Assembly: GCA_026874595.1 (NCBI GenBank)
Contig: CM049307.1
Coordinates: 22,853,079-22,917,078, forward strand
DNA: 64,000 nucleotides
Source: Sipunculus nudus
Taxonomy: Eukaryota; Annelida; Sipuncula; Golfingiida; Sipunculidae
Direction of reading: 5' to 3'
The notes under the pieces were generated by a model. It saw only the letters and a program-made list of their open reading frames with translations. It made no database searches and was not told where the DNA came from. Below, piece after piece: positions 1-12,200 of this stretch; position 1 is the first letter of the stretch; every line of letters starts with the position of its first letter. A program made the position numbers and the translations under genes.

Positions 1-8
1 TGGCACTG

Positions 9-38
9 ATCCTATTGTCCTCGGGGGCACAATAGGAT
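9..38. repeat. Perfect 10-bp inverted repeat (hairpin)
   Basis: ATCCTATTGT (9-18) and ACAATAGGAT (29-38) are exact reverse complements around a GC-rich 10-nt loop. No function is evident at the window edge. Confidence 0.6.
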
Positions 39-671
39 TGGGCGGGGTACACGTGTGACACTGGAACATAACAGGGCACAGAGGTATATTGTGGTTTTAA
101 TGTTTATAATTAATACAAAGATATTTTACCAGGAAGCCCATTTAGCAAGTAAGCTGATATTTAATAGGGTCCTGGGTACAGTAAAAATTTCAGTAGTATA
201 CACATATGATATAAATATAAAATACACATATACTATGAAAATACACAATACAAAAGGCAAATATACAATATAAAAAGCAATATAGAAGGCAAATGTACTA
301 TACTCATACCAAGTGGTGCAGGTCTCCTAGCTGCAGGTCATAGAGCCCCTTGGACCAGGATAAAGTAGAACTTTCCTATCATCCAATGGACTCAACGAGC
401 CTGCAGTGAGAGAGCAACTACCTGAATAGATGAGTCTGCCCAGCGGATCCTCGTGGTGGTGGTGGTGGGGGGGGGGGGGGGGGGGATGAGCGGGCACGTA
501 GAAACTAGTATGAATGCTAGGTTTTAAGACATTTCAGAGTGAATTTGCTTTGGTGGCGGCACTTGGAGAGAATTTCAGCTCTTGAGTTCAACAATGTTTT
601 TCTTCAGAGTTATACCGCCATGGCCTTGTCTGTAAGCCATAGAGCACTTTACAATGGAGGGTAACTCTACC

Positions 672-673
<2 letters not shown>
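39..673. other. No gene seen; 19-base G run
   Basis: AT-rich sequence without a convincing coding region. It holds a TGG repeat running into a 19-base G homopolymer at 467-485. Confidence 0.5.
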
Positions 674-725
<52 letters not shown>

Positions 726-747
726 GCATATATATATATATATATAT
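674..747. repeat. (TA)n microsatellite
   Basis: About 25 TA dinucleotides at 674-723, a GGGC interruption, and a second TA tract to 747. Confidence 0.95.
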
Positions 748-754
748 GGGCAGC

Positions 755-1260
755 GTCCGTCTGCTTATTATAGTGTCGCTGCAAGATCCACGTACTAAGA
801 GATTATCTCACATGAGTTGGATTCTAGGCATATTTATTGAAGTCAGAGGTCAGAGGTTACCTGGCTTTTTTTGTGGTGTCACAGCAATAAATTATAAGGT
901 ATATGATGGATTTTCATGAAATTCCATAGTAATGTTTACTAACATAATATATTGCCTCATTTTGATTCTCGGCAAAATCCTTCCATATTAATTGATGTCA
1001 GATAGAGCCTCAGAGATCAACAAACTGTGGTGACTGAGCAAATATTTGATGGATTTTGAATCTGATTATTTATATTTACCAATAGAGTTTCTCACCAATA
1101 GAGCTTCTCTGCAAGTTCCACACATATTTAAAGAGGTCAGGGGTCACCAGACTTCTTTTTGGTATGCTGTGAAAACAAAGAATTTGATGGGCTTTGAATA
1201 CATTTAGTGTGAATGCTTAAATGACCAAATTTCGCCTTGTGATATCTAAAATAAAACAAG
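755..1260 (-). repeat. Diverged repeat units related to 3400-4050
   Basis: Contains a GAGGTCAGAGGTTACC block, a GGTGTCACAGC-type block and GATGGATTTTCATGAA. These are reverse complements of the units at 3400-4050, so this is the same family in the opposite orientation. Units are too diverged to set exact borders. Confidence 0.55.
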
Positions 1261-3399
1261 CAAATTCGTGAAATTAATGTTCTCCGCTTTGGGCTCTTGT
1301 TGTCTTTCATGCTTGATAAGCAACCAAATTATGACGTGGAGAAAATCTTGAGGGCACATGAAACTAAACCGATCCACTGTTACATGTGGAAACATCTGCA
1401 GGCGAACATAAAAAATACAAGACATTAAGAAATAGGACCAAAATCCACTATGACATGTCGAGACATCTGCAGGCGAACATATAAACTAAAACACATTGAG
1501 AAATTGAACCAAAATAATAATTTTGTCTTTGAGCTGGAGAGAAACATATTTCAGAAAGACACTCCAAAACCTATCCCAACCAAGGTATGCACAAGAGCAA
1601 TAACTGGCCAACGTTTGAATGAAAGCGGATAATAATTATGAAAGTTATCGCACGGAAACGAACCTGACGGACGGACAAACAGACAGACGGACAGGTAAAG
1701 ACAGAGGGACAGGCAGACAGAGGGACAGACAGACCAACCAAAATCAATATCCCGCGTTCCGTGGAAGTTGGGGACAAAAACACAGGAACCATATTTCTTT
1801 TGGGCAAATTTATAGCAAACGAACCTCGGTAAAGTTATTTTATTCCCCTTGATTATCTATAACTGCAGCATCACGTCTTTGGCATAACTTATAATATCTC
1901 AACTTTTAAGATGTTAAAAATTATGAATTTTTATCTCTTTCTTTAATTTTGCATTGAGAGCAGGTAATCTTATGAGGAATTTTCGACTGGGGTACAAAGA
2001 TTGGTCATTTGTGCCCTCTCTGTTGCTAAAGACGTCTTTATTCTCAGATAATCCCCTACGCAGGGATTATTATCATACAGATCTGTATCACTTGCCACCA
2101 GACTTACAAGGGTACTACTAGTACATACATCTCCAACTCAGATTTAGGACTTTGAACTACAGACATATTGACAGATGTTAGAGAACAGATGTTTCGTACC
2201 TGTTACTGTCACCACACATACAAACTTTTCTTTTGGATGAGGGCATTTGTCATTTTCTTCTGCTTTTGTTTATGTAACTGGGCTCATTTTAATTCTCACT
2301 TTCCCAAATTTCAACATTATGCAAAAGGATAACCTGCATGGATTGGGGGATTAACCATTATTGCATAATGATGTATATAAGACATGGGTGCCAAGGGATC
2401 GAGAGTCACATTTGTTTACACTTACAATCATACAAATTTTACGGTGACTGGGTCAAATGTCATGCCAAACATGATTAAGTCCGTAACTGCCAGCAGGGGT
2501 TATTCATTGTGTACAAAAAAACCTTATCCCTGCGCGGAGGTTGCATCCTCCCTTCAGGAGTGGCGTCCAATAGCCAGAGGTGCATATCGTAAATAAACTG
2601 AATGAGAATCCGTGAAGTCAATCCTCCATGTTACTTATGACCTTGTTACTACCGCAATTGGCAATGCCCGGAAAAGAGTGACGCTGTGAGACACATGCAC
2701 GTGTCAACTCTGCGTGTAATCACTTTATTTTTATCCCTCCAATGAATCCATCAATGTCTTAGCTCAATAGTTATTTACGCGCTTTTCACTGTGCAAAGAA
2801 ACCTGAATAACTTGGAACTCTTGATGATGGTGATATTTTAACGATAAGACTGATGCTGCCAGCTTCCGTCAAATCATATAACTAATGCCCCATGGCCGAC
2901 CAGGCGCATAGTGGTAAGAGCGGGCACTGAGGTACCTGCATTAAATCACTTTTCATTTTACACGTTATGGTAGCAAATATACTCACTAGCATCCTTACAA
3001 GGCTATCATACACAATCAGAAAGTCGCAGGCTAGCGAACAACCAATGACCCGTCTTTTATGAATAGTACGGATGGACACGGAACAAGAATTTAGAAGAGG
3101 TGGAATAGAAAAAAGTGAAAGTATCTACATACACTGAAATGTTATAAAAAATTCAGCCATTTGCTTGAAAGGTAAATATTTTTAATCATTCCTGATCTGG
3201 ATTACTCGCATTTCACACGAAATCACGCATTAAACAAGACGGCGCACATCTCTGCCTACGTTTGGATCTTCATCGGCTGCGCCTCAAATCCATTTCATTT
3301 CAAATCAGACTGATTATATACAATACTTTGACTGTGGCCATTGGCTATTATAAACAAGATCACCGCAAGTGGTGCATAACACGCAATATTCACGGTTGA
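1261..3399. other. No gene seen; tetranucleotide tail at 1648-1740
   Basis: Mostly unremarkable AT-rich sequence. At 1648-1740 there is an imperfect GACG/GACA/GGAC tract of the type found at the ends of several dispersed repeats in this window. Short open frames across it (CR/TD/RQ-rich) are repeat translations. Confidence 0.5.
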
Positions 3400-4065
3400 A
3401 TGTGCTGTGACCTCTGACTTCATTAAATATGCGTGAATTAGCTGAGAATGTAATTCAGGTGAGAAATTGTATTGGTTAATACTCATCATGAGTTACATGA
3501 AAATTCATCAGATTTGTTGGTAAGTCAGGGTGGTGCCAACAGTATGGTGACCCCTGACCTCATTAAATATGAATAAAGTTTGCTGGAAATAGAATTTAGT
3601 GAGATATTTTGATTAATATTTCTATTAAGTTTTATCAAAATCCATCATATTCCTTGTATGTTATCACTGCGACACCACGACTTGGCCTGTAAAAAAGCAG
3701 TTCAAACTCTATTGGTAATATGTGAAATGAGTTTTATAAGAATCCATATAATTTTTGGTATGTCAACACGGTGCCTCCATAGTGCGGTGACCTCTGACCT
3801 CATTTAATATACATGGATTTTGCAAGGAATCAAACTAAGGCGAGATATTTTATTGATTAACATTTCTATTGAGTTATCTCGGCGACACCACAAAGTAGCC
3901 TAGTGACCTTACTAAATATGCGTGGATTTTTTCCAGTAATCGAACTCGGGCGAGATAATCTTTTGGTAAGTAGGCCTAGTTATGGTGAGTTTCGTGAAAA
4001 CTTTTCCAAGTCCGGTAAGTCATCGCGAAGACACTTAAAGTAAACGGACGGACATATAAAAAGAC
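3400..4065 (+). repeat. Diverged tandem repeat with GTGACCTCTGACCTCATT motif and ACGGACGGAC tail
   Basis: The block GTGACC(T/C)CTGACCTCATT followed by AAATATG recurs near 3408, 3547 and 3790, with a shortened copy near 3906. Each is followed by a GAGATA-TTGATTAA segment and a CATCGCGACACCA-like segment. The array ends with ACGGACGGAC at about 4042-4051. Confidence 0.65.
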
Positions 4066-5617
4066 AAACTTAAAAATATCATGGAATTTGCAAAATGACG
4101 GGACACAGAAGAGCAAAGAAGACATATACCAAAACAAACAGTTATTTGGACAGTCAGGTTTATTAATTACTGTATATTCGCCTTGCACCTAGACCAATGA
4201 GGCCGTTCGTAATACGACTGTATTTGCCATAAACATATGTGAAACATAGCATGTGAAATAAGTCCAGTGCCAGTATCTACAGACGTCACTGAGTCTAAAA
4301 CTGATCTCACATGGAGTAAACGAATATAGATGGAGAGTGCACTCTTTGGACATGTCAGATGTCACTTGCGAAATCTCATAAGAAACCATGTATCTAGATG
4401 TGAAACCATGCAGATTTGTATGTGCCTTGGTGCCGAGGGACTGCTCACCTCTTCTGTAGGCCAATCGCGGAGCGCCACTTTGTGTTTGTGTAAGAAACTA
4501 GGGCACTGCTCTTCTGACGTCAACAATCGCCTTCATGGTACTGATTTGTTAAAAATACAGCCTGGGCCAGTCTAGCAACTGTATATTAAAACATAATGTT
4601 GTACAGTCTAGGCACAGTATAGTAAAGCATACAGACTAGTCCAGTCTAATGACTCTTTATTAAAGCACACAGATTGGTCCAGTCATCTGAATCTTTATGC
4701 CTATCTATAACACAAACCTACCGAGGTGTTGAATTGACGAGTACCTTATCATCAATAGATAAAACTTGAGTCCGATCCTTCTTGAGTGCAAGCATTCATT
4801 GTTTTCAAAAGTCTAGCAAATAACTGTTTGTACAGTATATGATGGTATAATTCTGTTACTGTGATTTTTATTATTGAAACAAGGGATATTAAATTGAATC
4901 CTATCGAAAGTATTGTATAGATATATACTTGAGTGTATCTCATAAAAATATTATCATTCAAATATATTACAAGACCTACTCATCATATCAAATGATTATT
5001 AAAAGGCTAACATAAACCACTTCATTGATTCTGGTAATAACGTATGGAACTGTAGACCAACTGACAGAGTGAATACAATACTATGTTCAAAGTAAATAAT
5101 TGTGTAAATTAAATGTAAGACGATAATATGTGTTAAACATTACTGAGTCACTAATTTACATAAATTCTATGATTGTAAAACTTCTTCAAATTACAAATGG
5201 AATTTGATAATAAAAAAAGTAAAAGGCATATTCAATCCGATAACAGACATACCTCTATAGGCATTTAATTATTCTTATTGCAATAATTCCATGAGAATCA
5301 CTATGTCTGGACATCGACCTCCTGTAACACTTTGTTAAAAACTGCAACAAAATGGCGTTAGTAACGAATCAAGGCATGATTGAATGTAAACACGTGTCAG
5401 ATGTTGAGTACACTGAGTACACTGTTAGTCTAGCATGTTATAGGGCTACATATATTGCCAGGGGTGGACACAGGCTTATAGAAACGGCAGTCTCACCACC
5501 CTAGCAGAGGTTAACCAATGTGCCTGGAGTACCAGCAGACAGTAAAGGTAACTCTCGCATGCAAAAGTAGCCTATATGGAAGGTAACTATGAAAAATTGA
5601 ATGACGTTCTTTAAACC
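4066..5617. other. 3' flank of the DUR3-like gene, no gene seen
   Basis: Presumed to include the gene's 3' UTR on the minus strand (possible AATAAA at 4866-4871). At 4560-4700 a short imperfect direct repeat (CAGTCTAxxxACTxTATTAAAxCA) recurs three times. Nothing else is recognisable. Confidence 0.4.
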
Positions 5618-6288
5618 TCACAGTTGACTACTGTCATAACTGCCGTTTGAGGCTCCCTGGGTACCGGTCCCGTTGGCGACCTTTGGGCCGTAATTTAAAT
5701 ATGAAGAAGTCTTGGATCCATGGGATTTCCTATTAGCCTGCATCCTTCTGCAAATGCTATAGATTTCTTGCACAAGTGGAACAGTAATGATAAAAATAGC
5801 TGCAATAAATGCCCACGTTTCTGAAAAGCGCACCCAGTGTCCGAACCCTGCATTATCCATAACTCGTACAGCTATCATTACTAGCGGCCATACTATAATT
5901 AGTAACACAGATAAGGTTATTCCAACTGTATAAGCTATAATACGAGCTCTCTTGAACAGTTTCCTGATCGACTTCATGGTGGGTCTCTCATTCCCTGCCT
6001 GCCCATCTTCTACAAAGTCGTCTGCGTACATCTGTATCCAAGGGTGTAGCGGATTGTCAATGTTTCTGGTCTTTTCCCACTCCATCTCCCGCTCCTCAGG
6101 CGACTTCCGGTTAGTTACCAAGGACACGATTATGCAAATGATCCCCCCGACACCTATAGAAACGCAGTTACCGACCAGCATTGGTACTTCCTGGCCAGTG
6201 TTGGTTATAAAGTCGGCAAGGCCGCCGGGGTATCGTGACGATAGGACCAACCAGCTGATTATGGCGGATATACAGCCAACTACGACAC
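5618..6288 (-). CDS. DUR3: DUR3-like exon 7 (C-terminus and stop)
   Basis: 671 nt after acceptor AATATTTCAG; the stop TGA is at 5620-5618. It encodes a membrane helix with SSRYPGGL, a glycine-rich helix (VSIGVGGIICIIVSLV), a charged cytosolic loop (NPLHPWIQMYADDF, typical of DUR3 proteins) and two further helices. A hydrophilic Ser/Gly/Asn-rich tail ends in SYDSSQL. The intron before it is 11.6 kb. Confidence 0.93.
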
Positions 6289-9200
6289 CTGAAATATATC
6301 AAATAAACAAGGTTTAAACTCAGGCTATAAACTATAACGATCTCACAGACATTGTGCCACTTATAAAGATCAATCCACCCATAAATATGAGTGTTATCTC
6401 ACACAAAGTTAAACAAATGAAACAGATAAAAGACACACATGAATGAAAATGTGAACCTCAATCGGTCTGCGATAACAGTTAAGCATCCCTTAATTTATGC
6501 TATATTCAGCTTTCATATCATTGTACATGACGCATTTTATGTTGCAGAAACACTGCTGTTTTATCATATAAATATCGGCTAATCTAACAGTTAGTCTCTA
6601 GAATAATTTATTTTGCATTTAAGTCATAGAAGATTTAGTTTGGTCGGGTTTTGTATGATGGATATAGGCCCTTTAAGGCGAATCTAATAAAGTAATCTCC
6701 GGCATATCATCTACGGACCCATGATATTGATATTACAATAATCCATGTTTTGGACAGACGAAACGTAAATGATAATAACAGTACATGTAAATACACATGG
6801 ACTGGGTTGATCCATTACGCTTCATGCGAAAGTTGTGTAACTGAGCTTGTAAAAAGTACGTGTAGTAGGCTATTTAACAGATTTTTTTAACAAGCACATA
6901 TTCTAATTTTCCAAAGAACCCGGAAATTGTTTTGATCTTAATGCAATTTATCTTTAAAACACCAAACGGACAACGAACAAGGAGTGTGTGTGGGGGGGGG
7001 GGGGGGGGGGGGGTACAAAAACATTTAATACCAAAGACATTTAACATTCTAATCTCCATCGTAAGTGCTTGCTTACTCAATTAAGACAAGATAGATGCAT
7101 GACTGATGATCTGCTGACAGGTGATGGATACCGACATAGTATAGGCCTGTATGTTAAGCAATAGTGAAACATAAAAGGGGTCGAAATAACGCCTTTCCGC
7201 CTGTCTCAGACAAGTAAACATGTGCACGGAAGGGCATTTTCATTGAGCATGTACAAATTCGTTGGAAGGTGACCACCTAGATGTTTTCCACATTAGTAGC
7301 TGTTAATTAGTAGTAACACGCATCACATGGAAAAAAAACAAATATTTTACTTGTAGTGTTCCACCTACTCCCTATATTACCCTATAAATATGGTCTATAA
7401 TGTCTTATACTCTGCGGCATTAAGGCCCTCATCTCTTATATTTCCTGCTCAATCGTGTTTCTGATTTAACAGTGTTACTATTGAGAAAAAAAAAACATTC
7501 CGTTCTTTTAAGACGCAAGTGTGCATGTAGGAATGCACGTAAGATGGCAGAATCAGATTTACACTGAGGGAACTGTTACTGAAAGTTTGATCTGATGACA
7601 GGATGGTTGTCCTGTGCCATGACTGAGAGGGGCTCCGACTCAGTCATGCACGCTACATAAGGGAAATCATCTGCAGTGGGACCCTCAACCAGGGTCAAAC
7701 AGGACAAGTAGGATACACCTTTAATAAAAGTTTTGTTTTTCTGCGGAAAGCCAAACTTGTATTAATGCCCTTCCGTTGCAAAGGGTAAAATTTCAAAGTA
7801 TTTCGATCCCTGCATAGCAGTGATTATCGCACTGCGTTTATCGCATCCGTTTATATACAGTAGAGCGCAGTATTTCCGAATGCTGAATTTCTGAAAATTC
7901 GATTTTCCGAAATTTAAAATGGGGAACCGAATATTTATTCGTATTTCCGAAATATTTTTAAAGCATATAAACACCTCAAATTGGTTTTTGAAATCACAAG
8001 TCACAAAGGCCTGCAGTCAGGTGGTTAAGCCGAGTGGTGACCCGAATTAATTAGTTATGGGCGGATGCTGTCGCCGGGGCAAAGGTGTGATAACTACACC
8101 TAGTTGCGCAGCGCTAGGCTCCGTATACCCCTAGTAAGCGGCTGAGCAGTTTATCAAAGAGTGCATTATCTACTATTTCTCGTTTGTACCCAAGCAGGCA
8201 TGGGCTGGGATGTCAGGCCAAACAACTTAGCAGTTTACTCGCAATAGTATTGGTGAAATATCATTCGCACATCGCTTGTGCTCAAGTAGGTTTAGATGAC
8301 CGGCCAGGCCATAGCACGCCGGCCTGGCCATACAGTTCATTTCGAGAGAGCAATTGTGTCACTTACTCAAACTTGCCGTTATTCAGCTAATTCATCATTT
8401 CAATTTTTCTGTCAAGAAGAACAACAAACGAACCGTTACAGAATTTGTGTTCATCACGCATACGTGATCTGTTTATATTAGGTTCCATAACATAAAATTG
8501 GGGGCTCTCGCCGGGATGCTTAATAGTTTTCAAATTTATATGGCCTTGACCTGGACACATTGTTTTACCATACATTGTTTACAAGATTACATATTGTTTA
8601 CAGTACATTGTTAACAGGATTAATCTCAGTGTTTTTTTGTTATTGTTTTAACATCTTAACATGGCAGATTTCAAACCTGAGACATTTTTTGACGATTCCG
8701 ACCCTGATCAACTTAAACAGTTGTCAAAAGAACAGTTGTTGCGTTTAGGAAAACACTTAGGGCTATTGAGAAAGCCTGATATCATTGTTAAAATCATGCA
8801 AGATCTTATTAGCAAAGGTTTAATTGAAGAGACTGAAGTTGAAACATAAAAAAATGACAGCCTTGCTATGCAATTAGAATTTAAAAAGTTGGAAATACAA
8901 CATGAGCTAGCATTAAAAGAGAGGGAAGAACGGTTAGAAAGAGACAGACTAGAAAAAGAAAAAGAAATTGAGTTAAAACGACTGGATTGAGAAAGACTTA
9001 AACTAGAACATAGTCTACGTGCTGCCCCAACTCACAGTTTTGATGTTACTAAACACATTAGACTTGTCCCACCTTTTCAAGAAAAAGAGGTTGATAAATA
9101 TTTCTTACACTTTGAGAAGGTAGCTGAAAATTTAAAATGGCCTAAGAAAAATTGGACTATGCTGTTACAAAGTGTATCGACTGGGAAGGCCAGAGAAATG

Positions 9201-12200
9201 AATACAGAGCTTTCAGTAGAAGCTGCTGCTGACAATGACCTGGTAACACGGTTAAATCTGAAAGGCTATGAGTTAGTTCCAGAGGCTTACCGCGAGAAAT
9301 TCAGAAATTGGGAAAGCGCAAAGAACAGACCTACGTCGAATTTGCTAGGGCATAAGAGCAGTTGTTTGATCGCTGGTGTTGTTCTAAAAATGTAATGAAA
9401 GATTATGACAATTTGCGCCAGTTGATTTTGCTTGAAGAATTTAAGCGCTGCATTAACGCAGATGTTAAAACTTTTCTCGATTAGAAAAGTCCTGAAACAC
9501 TTGACATTGCTACTCAATTAGCTGATGATTATTCATTAACACACAAAATGTCCTTTACTAACAAATCAAACCAGTCATTCACAAACAAGAATGTAAATCA
9601 GTATGGTAAAAAGAAGTTTAAAGCGCAGTCACCCGGTACTAGTAGTCCTGATAGTTCAGCAAAGTCAATTGCTACATCTCAGTCCACGTCCACTGTGTCT
9701 AAGTCCAACAAAGACCAGTCATTTTCAAAGAAAATCTGTAATTACTGCAAAAAGGAAAGTCATCTGATATCTGACTGCTGGAAACTTGTGATTAAACCAA
9801 ATAGCAAACCTTCTGGTTTTGTTTCAAAATCTATGCATAGCATAGTACAAGAGCCAGGTTCTTTTCATGTAAATAAGGGGTATAACTCCTTTGTTGACTC
9901 AAAAAAAGGGTTTGATGCTACGGAGGCCCAAGTGCCGTCTAAATCCAAAGAAGAATCCGTAGCTTACGGGGTAAAAACCTCGGTTAATTCCTACAAGGAA
10001 TTAAATAAGGCTAGGACCTTTCAAGACTCCTGCGAGGAGTGTTCTTTAAATGAGGCTAAGTCCTTTTATGACTCTTGCGAGAGTGTTTCAAATGAGACCA
10101 GTTCCTCTTATGGCAAACAGAGGTTTGTTTCTGCTGAGGAAAATTCTTCTTTTGACTCCCATGAGGAGTTTGATGATAAAAAGGATGTAGATTCCTTAGA
10201 TGACTCTGAAAAGGAGTTTATGACCGACGCCTTCAATGTCAGTTCTTTGTTTGATGAGGTTGAGGTAGTAGATTCCTCTCTTGACGCTGAAATGGAGTTA
10301 TTTGAGCCATTCATACATGATGGTTTTGTATCACTTTCAAGTGATTTTTCAGATTCTACCCCTATTAGAATTTTGAGGGACACTGGTTCAGGCCAGACTC
10401 TCATGTTAGCAAACACTTTGCCATTTTCTAATAGGTCCTTTACTGGTGCACATGCACTTGTTAATGGTGTGTTTTCAGACAGGCACACTTCAGTTGATTT
10501 CTTGGAATATTACTGTGGGCATATGAACTACTTTACCCTTTAGGGGAATTCAGTTGCTACTAGCCAATGATGTTGCAGGTGATAAAGTACAGCCTGTACC
10601 AATAGTGACAGAAAAGCCGTCACTTGATCAGGACACTGATATGAAAAGTCAGGAAATTCCTGGTTTGTATCTTTCATGTGCTGTAACTAGATATGGCCAA
10701 GAAAAACATACATGAGGATAATGGTCCAGATAATAACACTCTTGGAGTCACTAGTGACTCGTCTAACGACTCGCCCGTACAGGATGCAGCATTCTCAAGG
10801 TCAGAACTTATCGCGGAACAGCATAAGGACCCTGATATTTCATGTTTGTTTTCCAGGGAGCTGTCACAAAACCCAGTTTGTTTCTATGTTAAAAATGGAG
10901 TGCTTATGCGTAAATGGCGACCACCTGATGTATGCGCTGATGATGAGTGGGCCATCAAACATCAAATAGTAATGCCCAAAAGCTTTCGCATGACATTCTA
11001 AGTATGGCACATGAGGCTCCTTTGTCTGGTCATTTAGATATAAATAAAACTTATAAGAAATTTAGTACACACTTCTATTGGCCTTGCCTCAGGAAAGATG
11101 TTGTACAATATTGTAAATCATGCCATGCATGCCAGATGGTGGGCGGGCCCAATCAGAATCCTCCTAAGGCCCCACTTAGGCCTGTTCCTGCTTTCGAGGA
11201 ACCATTCAGTAGGATTATTTTTGGTTGTGTTTGACCACTGCTCAAAACCAAACCTGGACATGGGTACTTACTGACAATTATGTGCGCATCTACCAGGTTC
11301 CCTGAGGCGGTACTATTGCGCAAGGTTAATGCCAAAAGTATTGTCAAAGCTCTGACCAAGTTTTTTACAACTTTTGGATTACCAAAATCCCTCCAGTCTG
11401 ACCAAGGGTCTAGTTTTATGTCTAGCTTATTCCAACAAGTTATGCTTGAGCTAGGTATTAAATAGTACAGCTCTTCGCCATACCATCCTGAAAGTCAGGG
11501 CGCCCTCGAGCGTTTTCACCAGACATTAAAAGACATGATCCGGACTTATTGCTATGACACACAGAAAGATGAAGGAATCCACCTATTGCTGTTTGCTGTC
11601 AGAGAGTCCTTTCAAGAATCCTTGGGTCTCAGTCCCTTTGAACTAATTTTTAGACACTCCGTTCGGGGTCCATTGAAACTTATTAGTGAAAAACTTCTGT
11701 GTGGAAGTCCTGATCTCTTGGTTTGCTGCAGTGTCTCAGACTTTCGCACTAAACTGCACAATGCTTGTGAGGTTGCAAAGTCGGGTATAAAATCTGCACA
11801 AAGTAGAATGAAAACAGAGTGTGACAAGCACACTGTAAGTGGGGCGTTTGAGCCTGGTGAAGGGGTCCTTGCCTTGCTTCCCATCCCTGGCAGACCTCTG
11901 CAAGCTAGGTATTTTGGTCCTTACATTGTTGACGGGGGAGTCAGTGCTTTGAATTACATGCTGTTGACACCAGATCGGCGTAGGGAGAACAACTGTGCCA
12001 TGTTAACATGTTGAAACCATATTGTGGCAGAAATAGCACGTCAGATGTTGTACAGAGTGTTACTGCTGTTAATTGTGTAAACACTGACCCTGACCAAGTT
12101 GGGGTGGATACTGATTGTAAGTGTGATGTGGACATTCAGTGTGGTATTGGTACCATTAAGGGACTCGGACGTGCTTAAAAACCTGGATGCCAAACTGTCA

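Noticed and set aside
1571-1852. Open frames rich in Asp/Arg/Thr/Gln or Cys/Leu/Ser/Val
   Set aside because: They are translations of the GACG/GACA tetranucleotide tract on either strand.
5952-6317. 121-codon plus-strand open frame
   Set aside because: Shadow of DUR3-like exon 7 on the opposite strand.
10108-10488. 126-codon minus-strand open frame opposite gypsy copy 1
   Set aside because: Shadow of the gag-protease frame on the plus strand.
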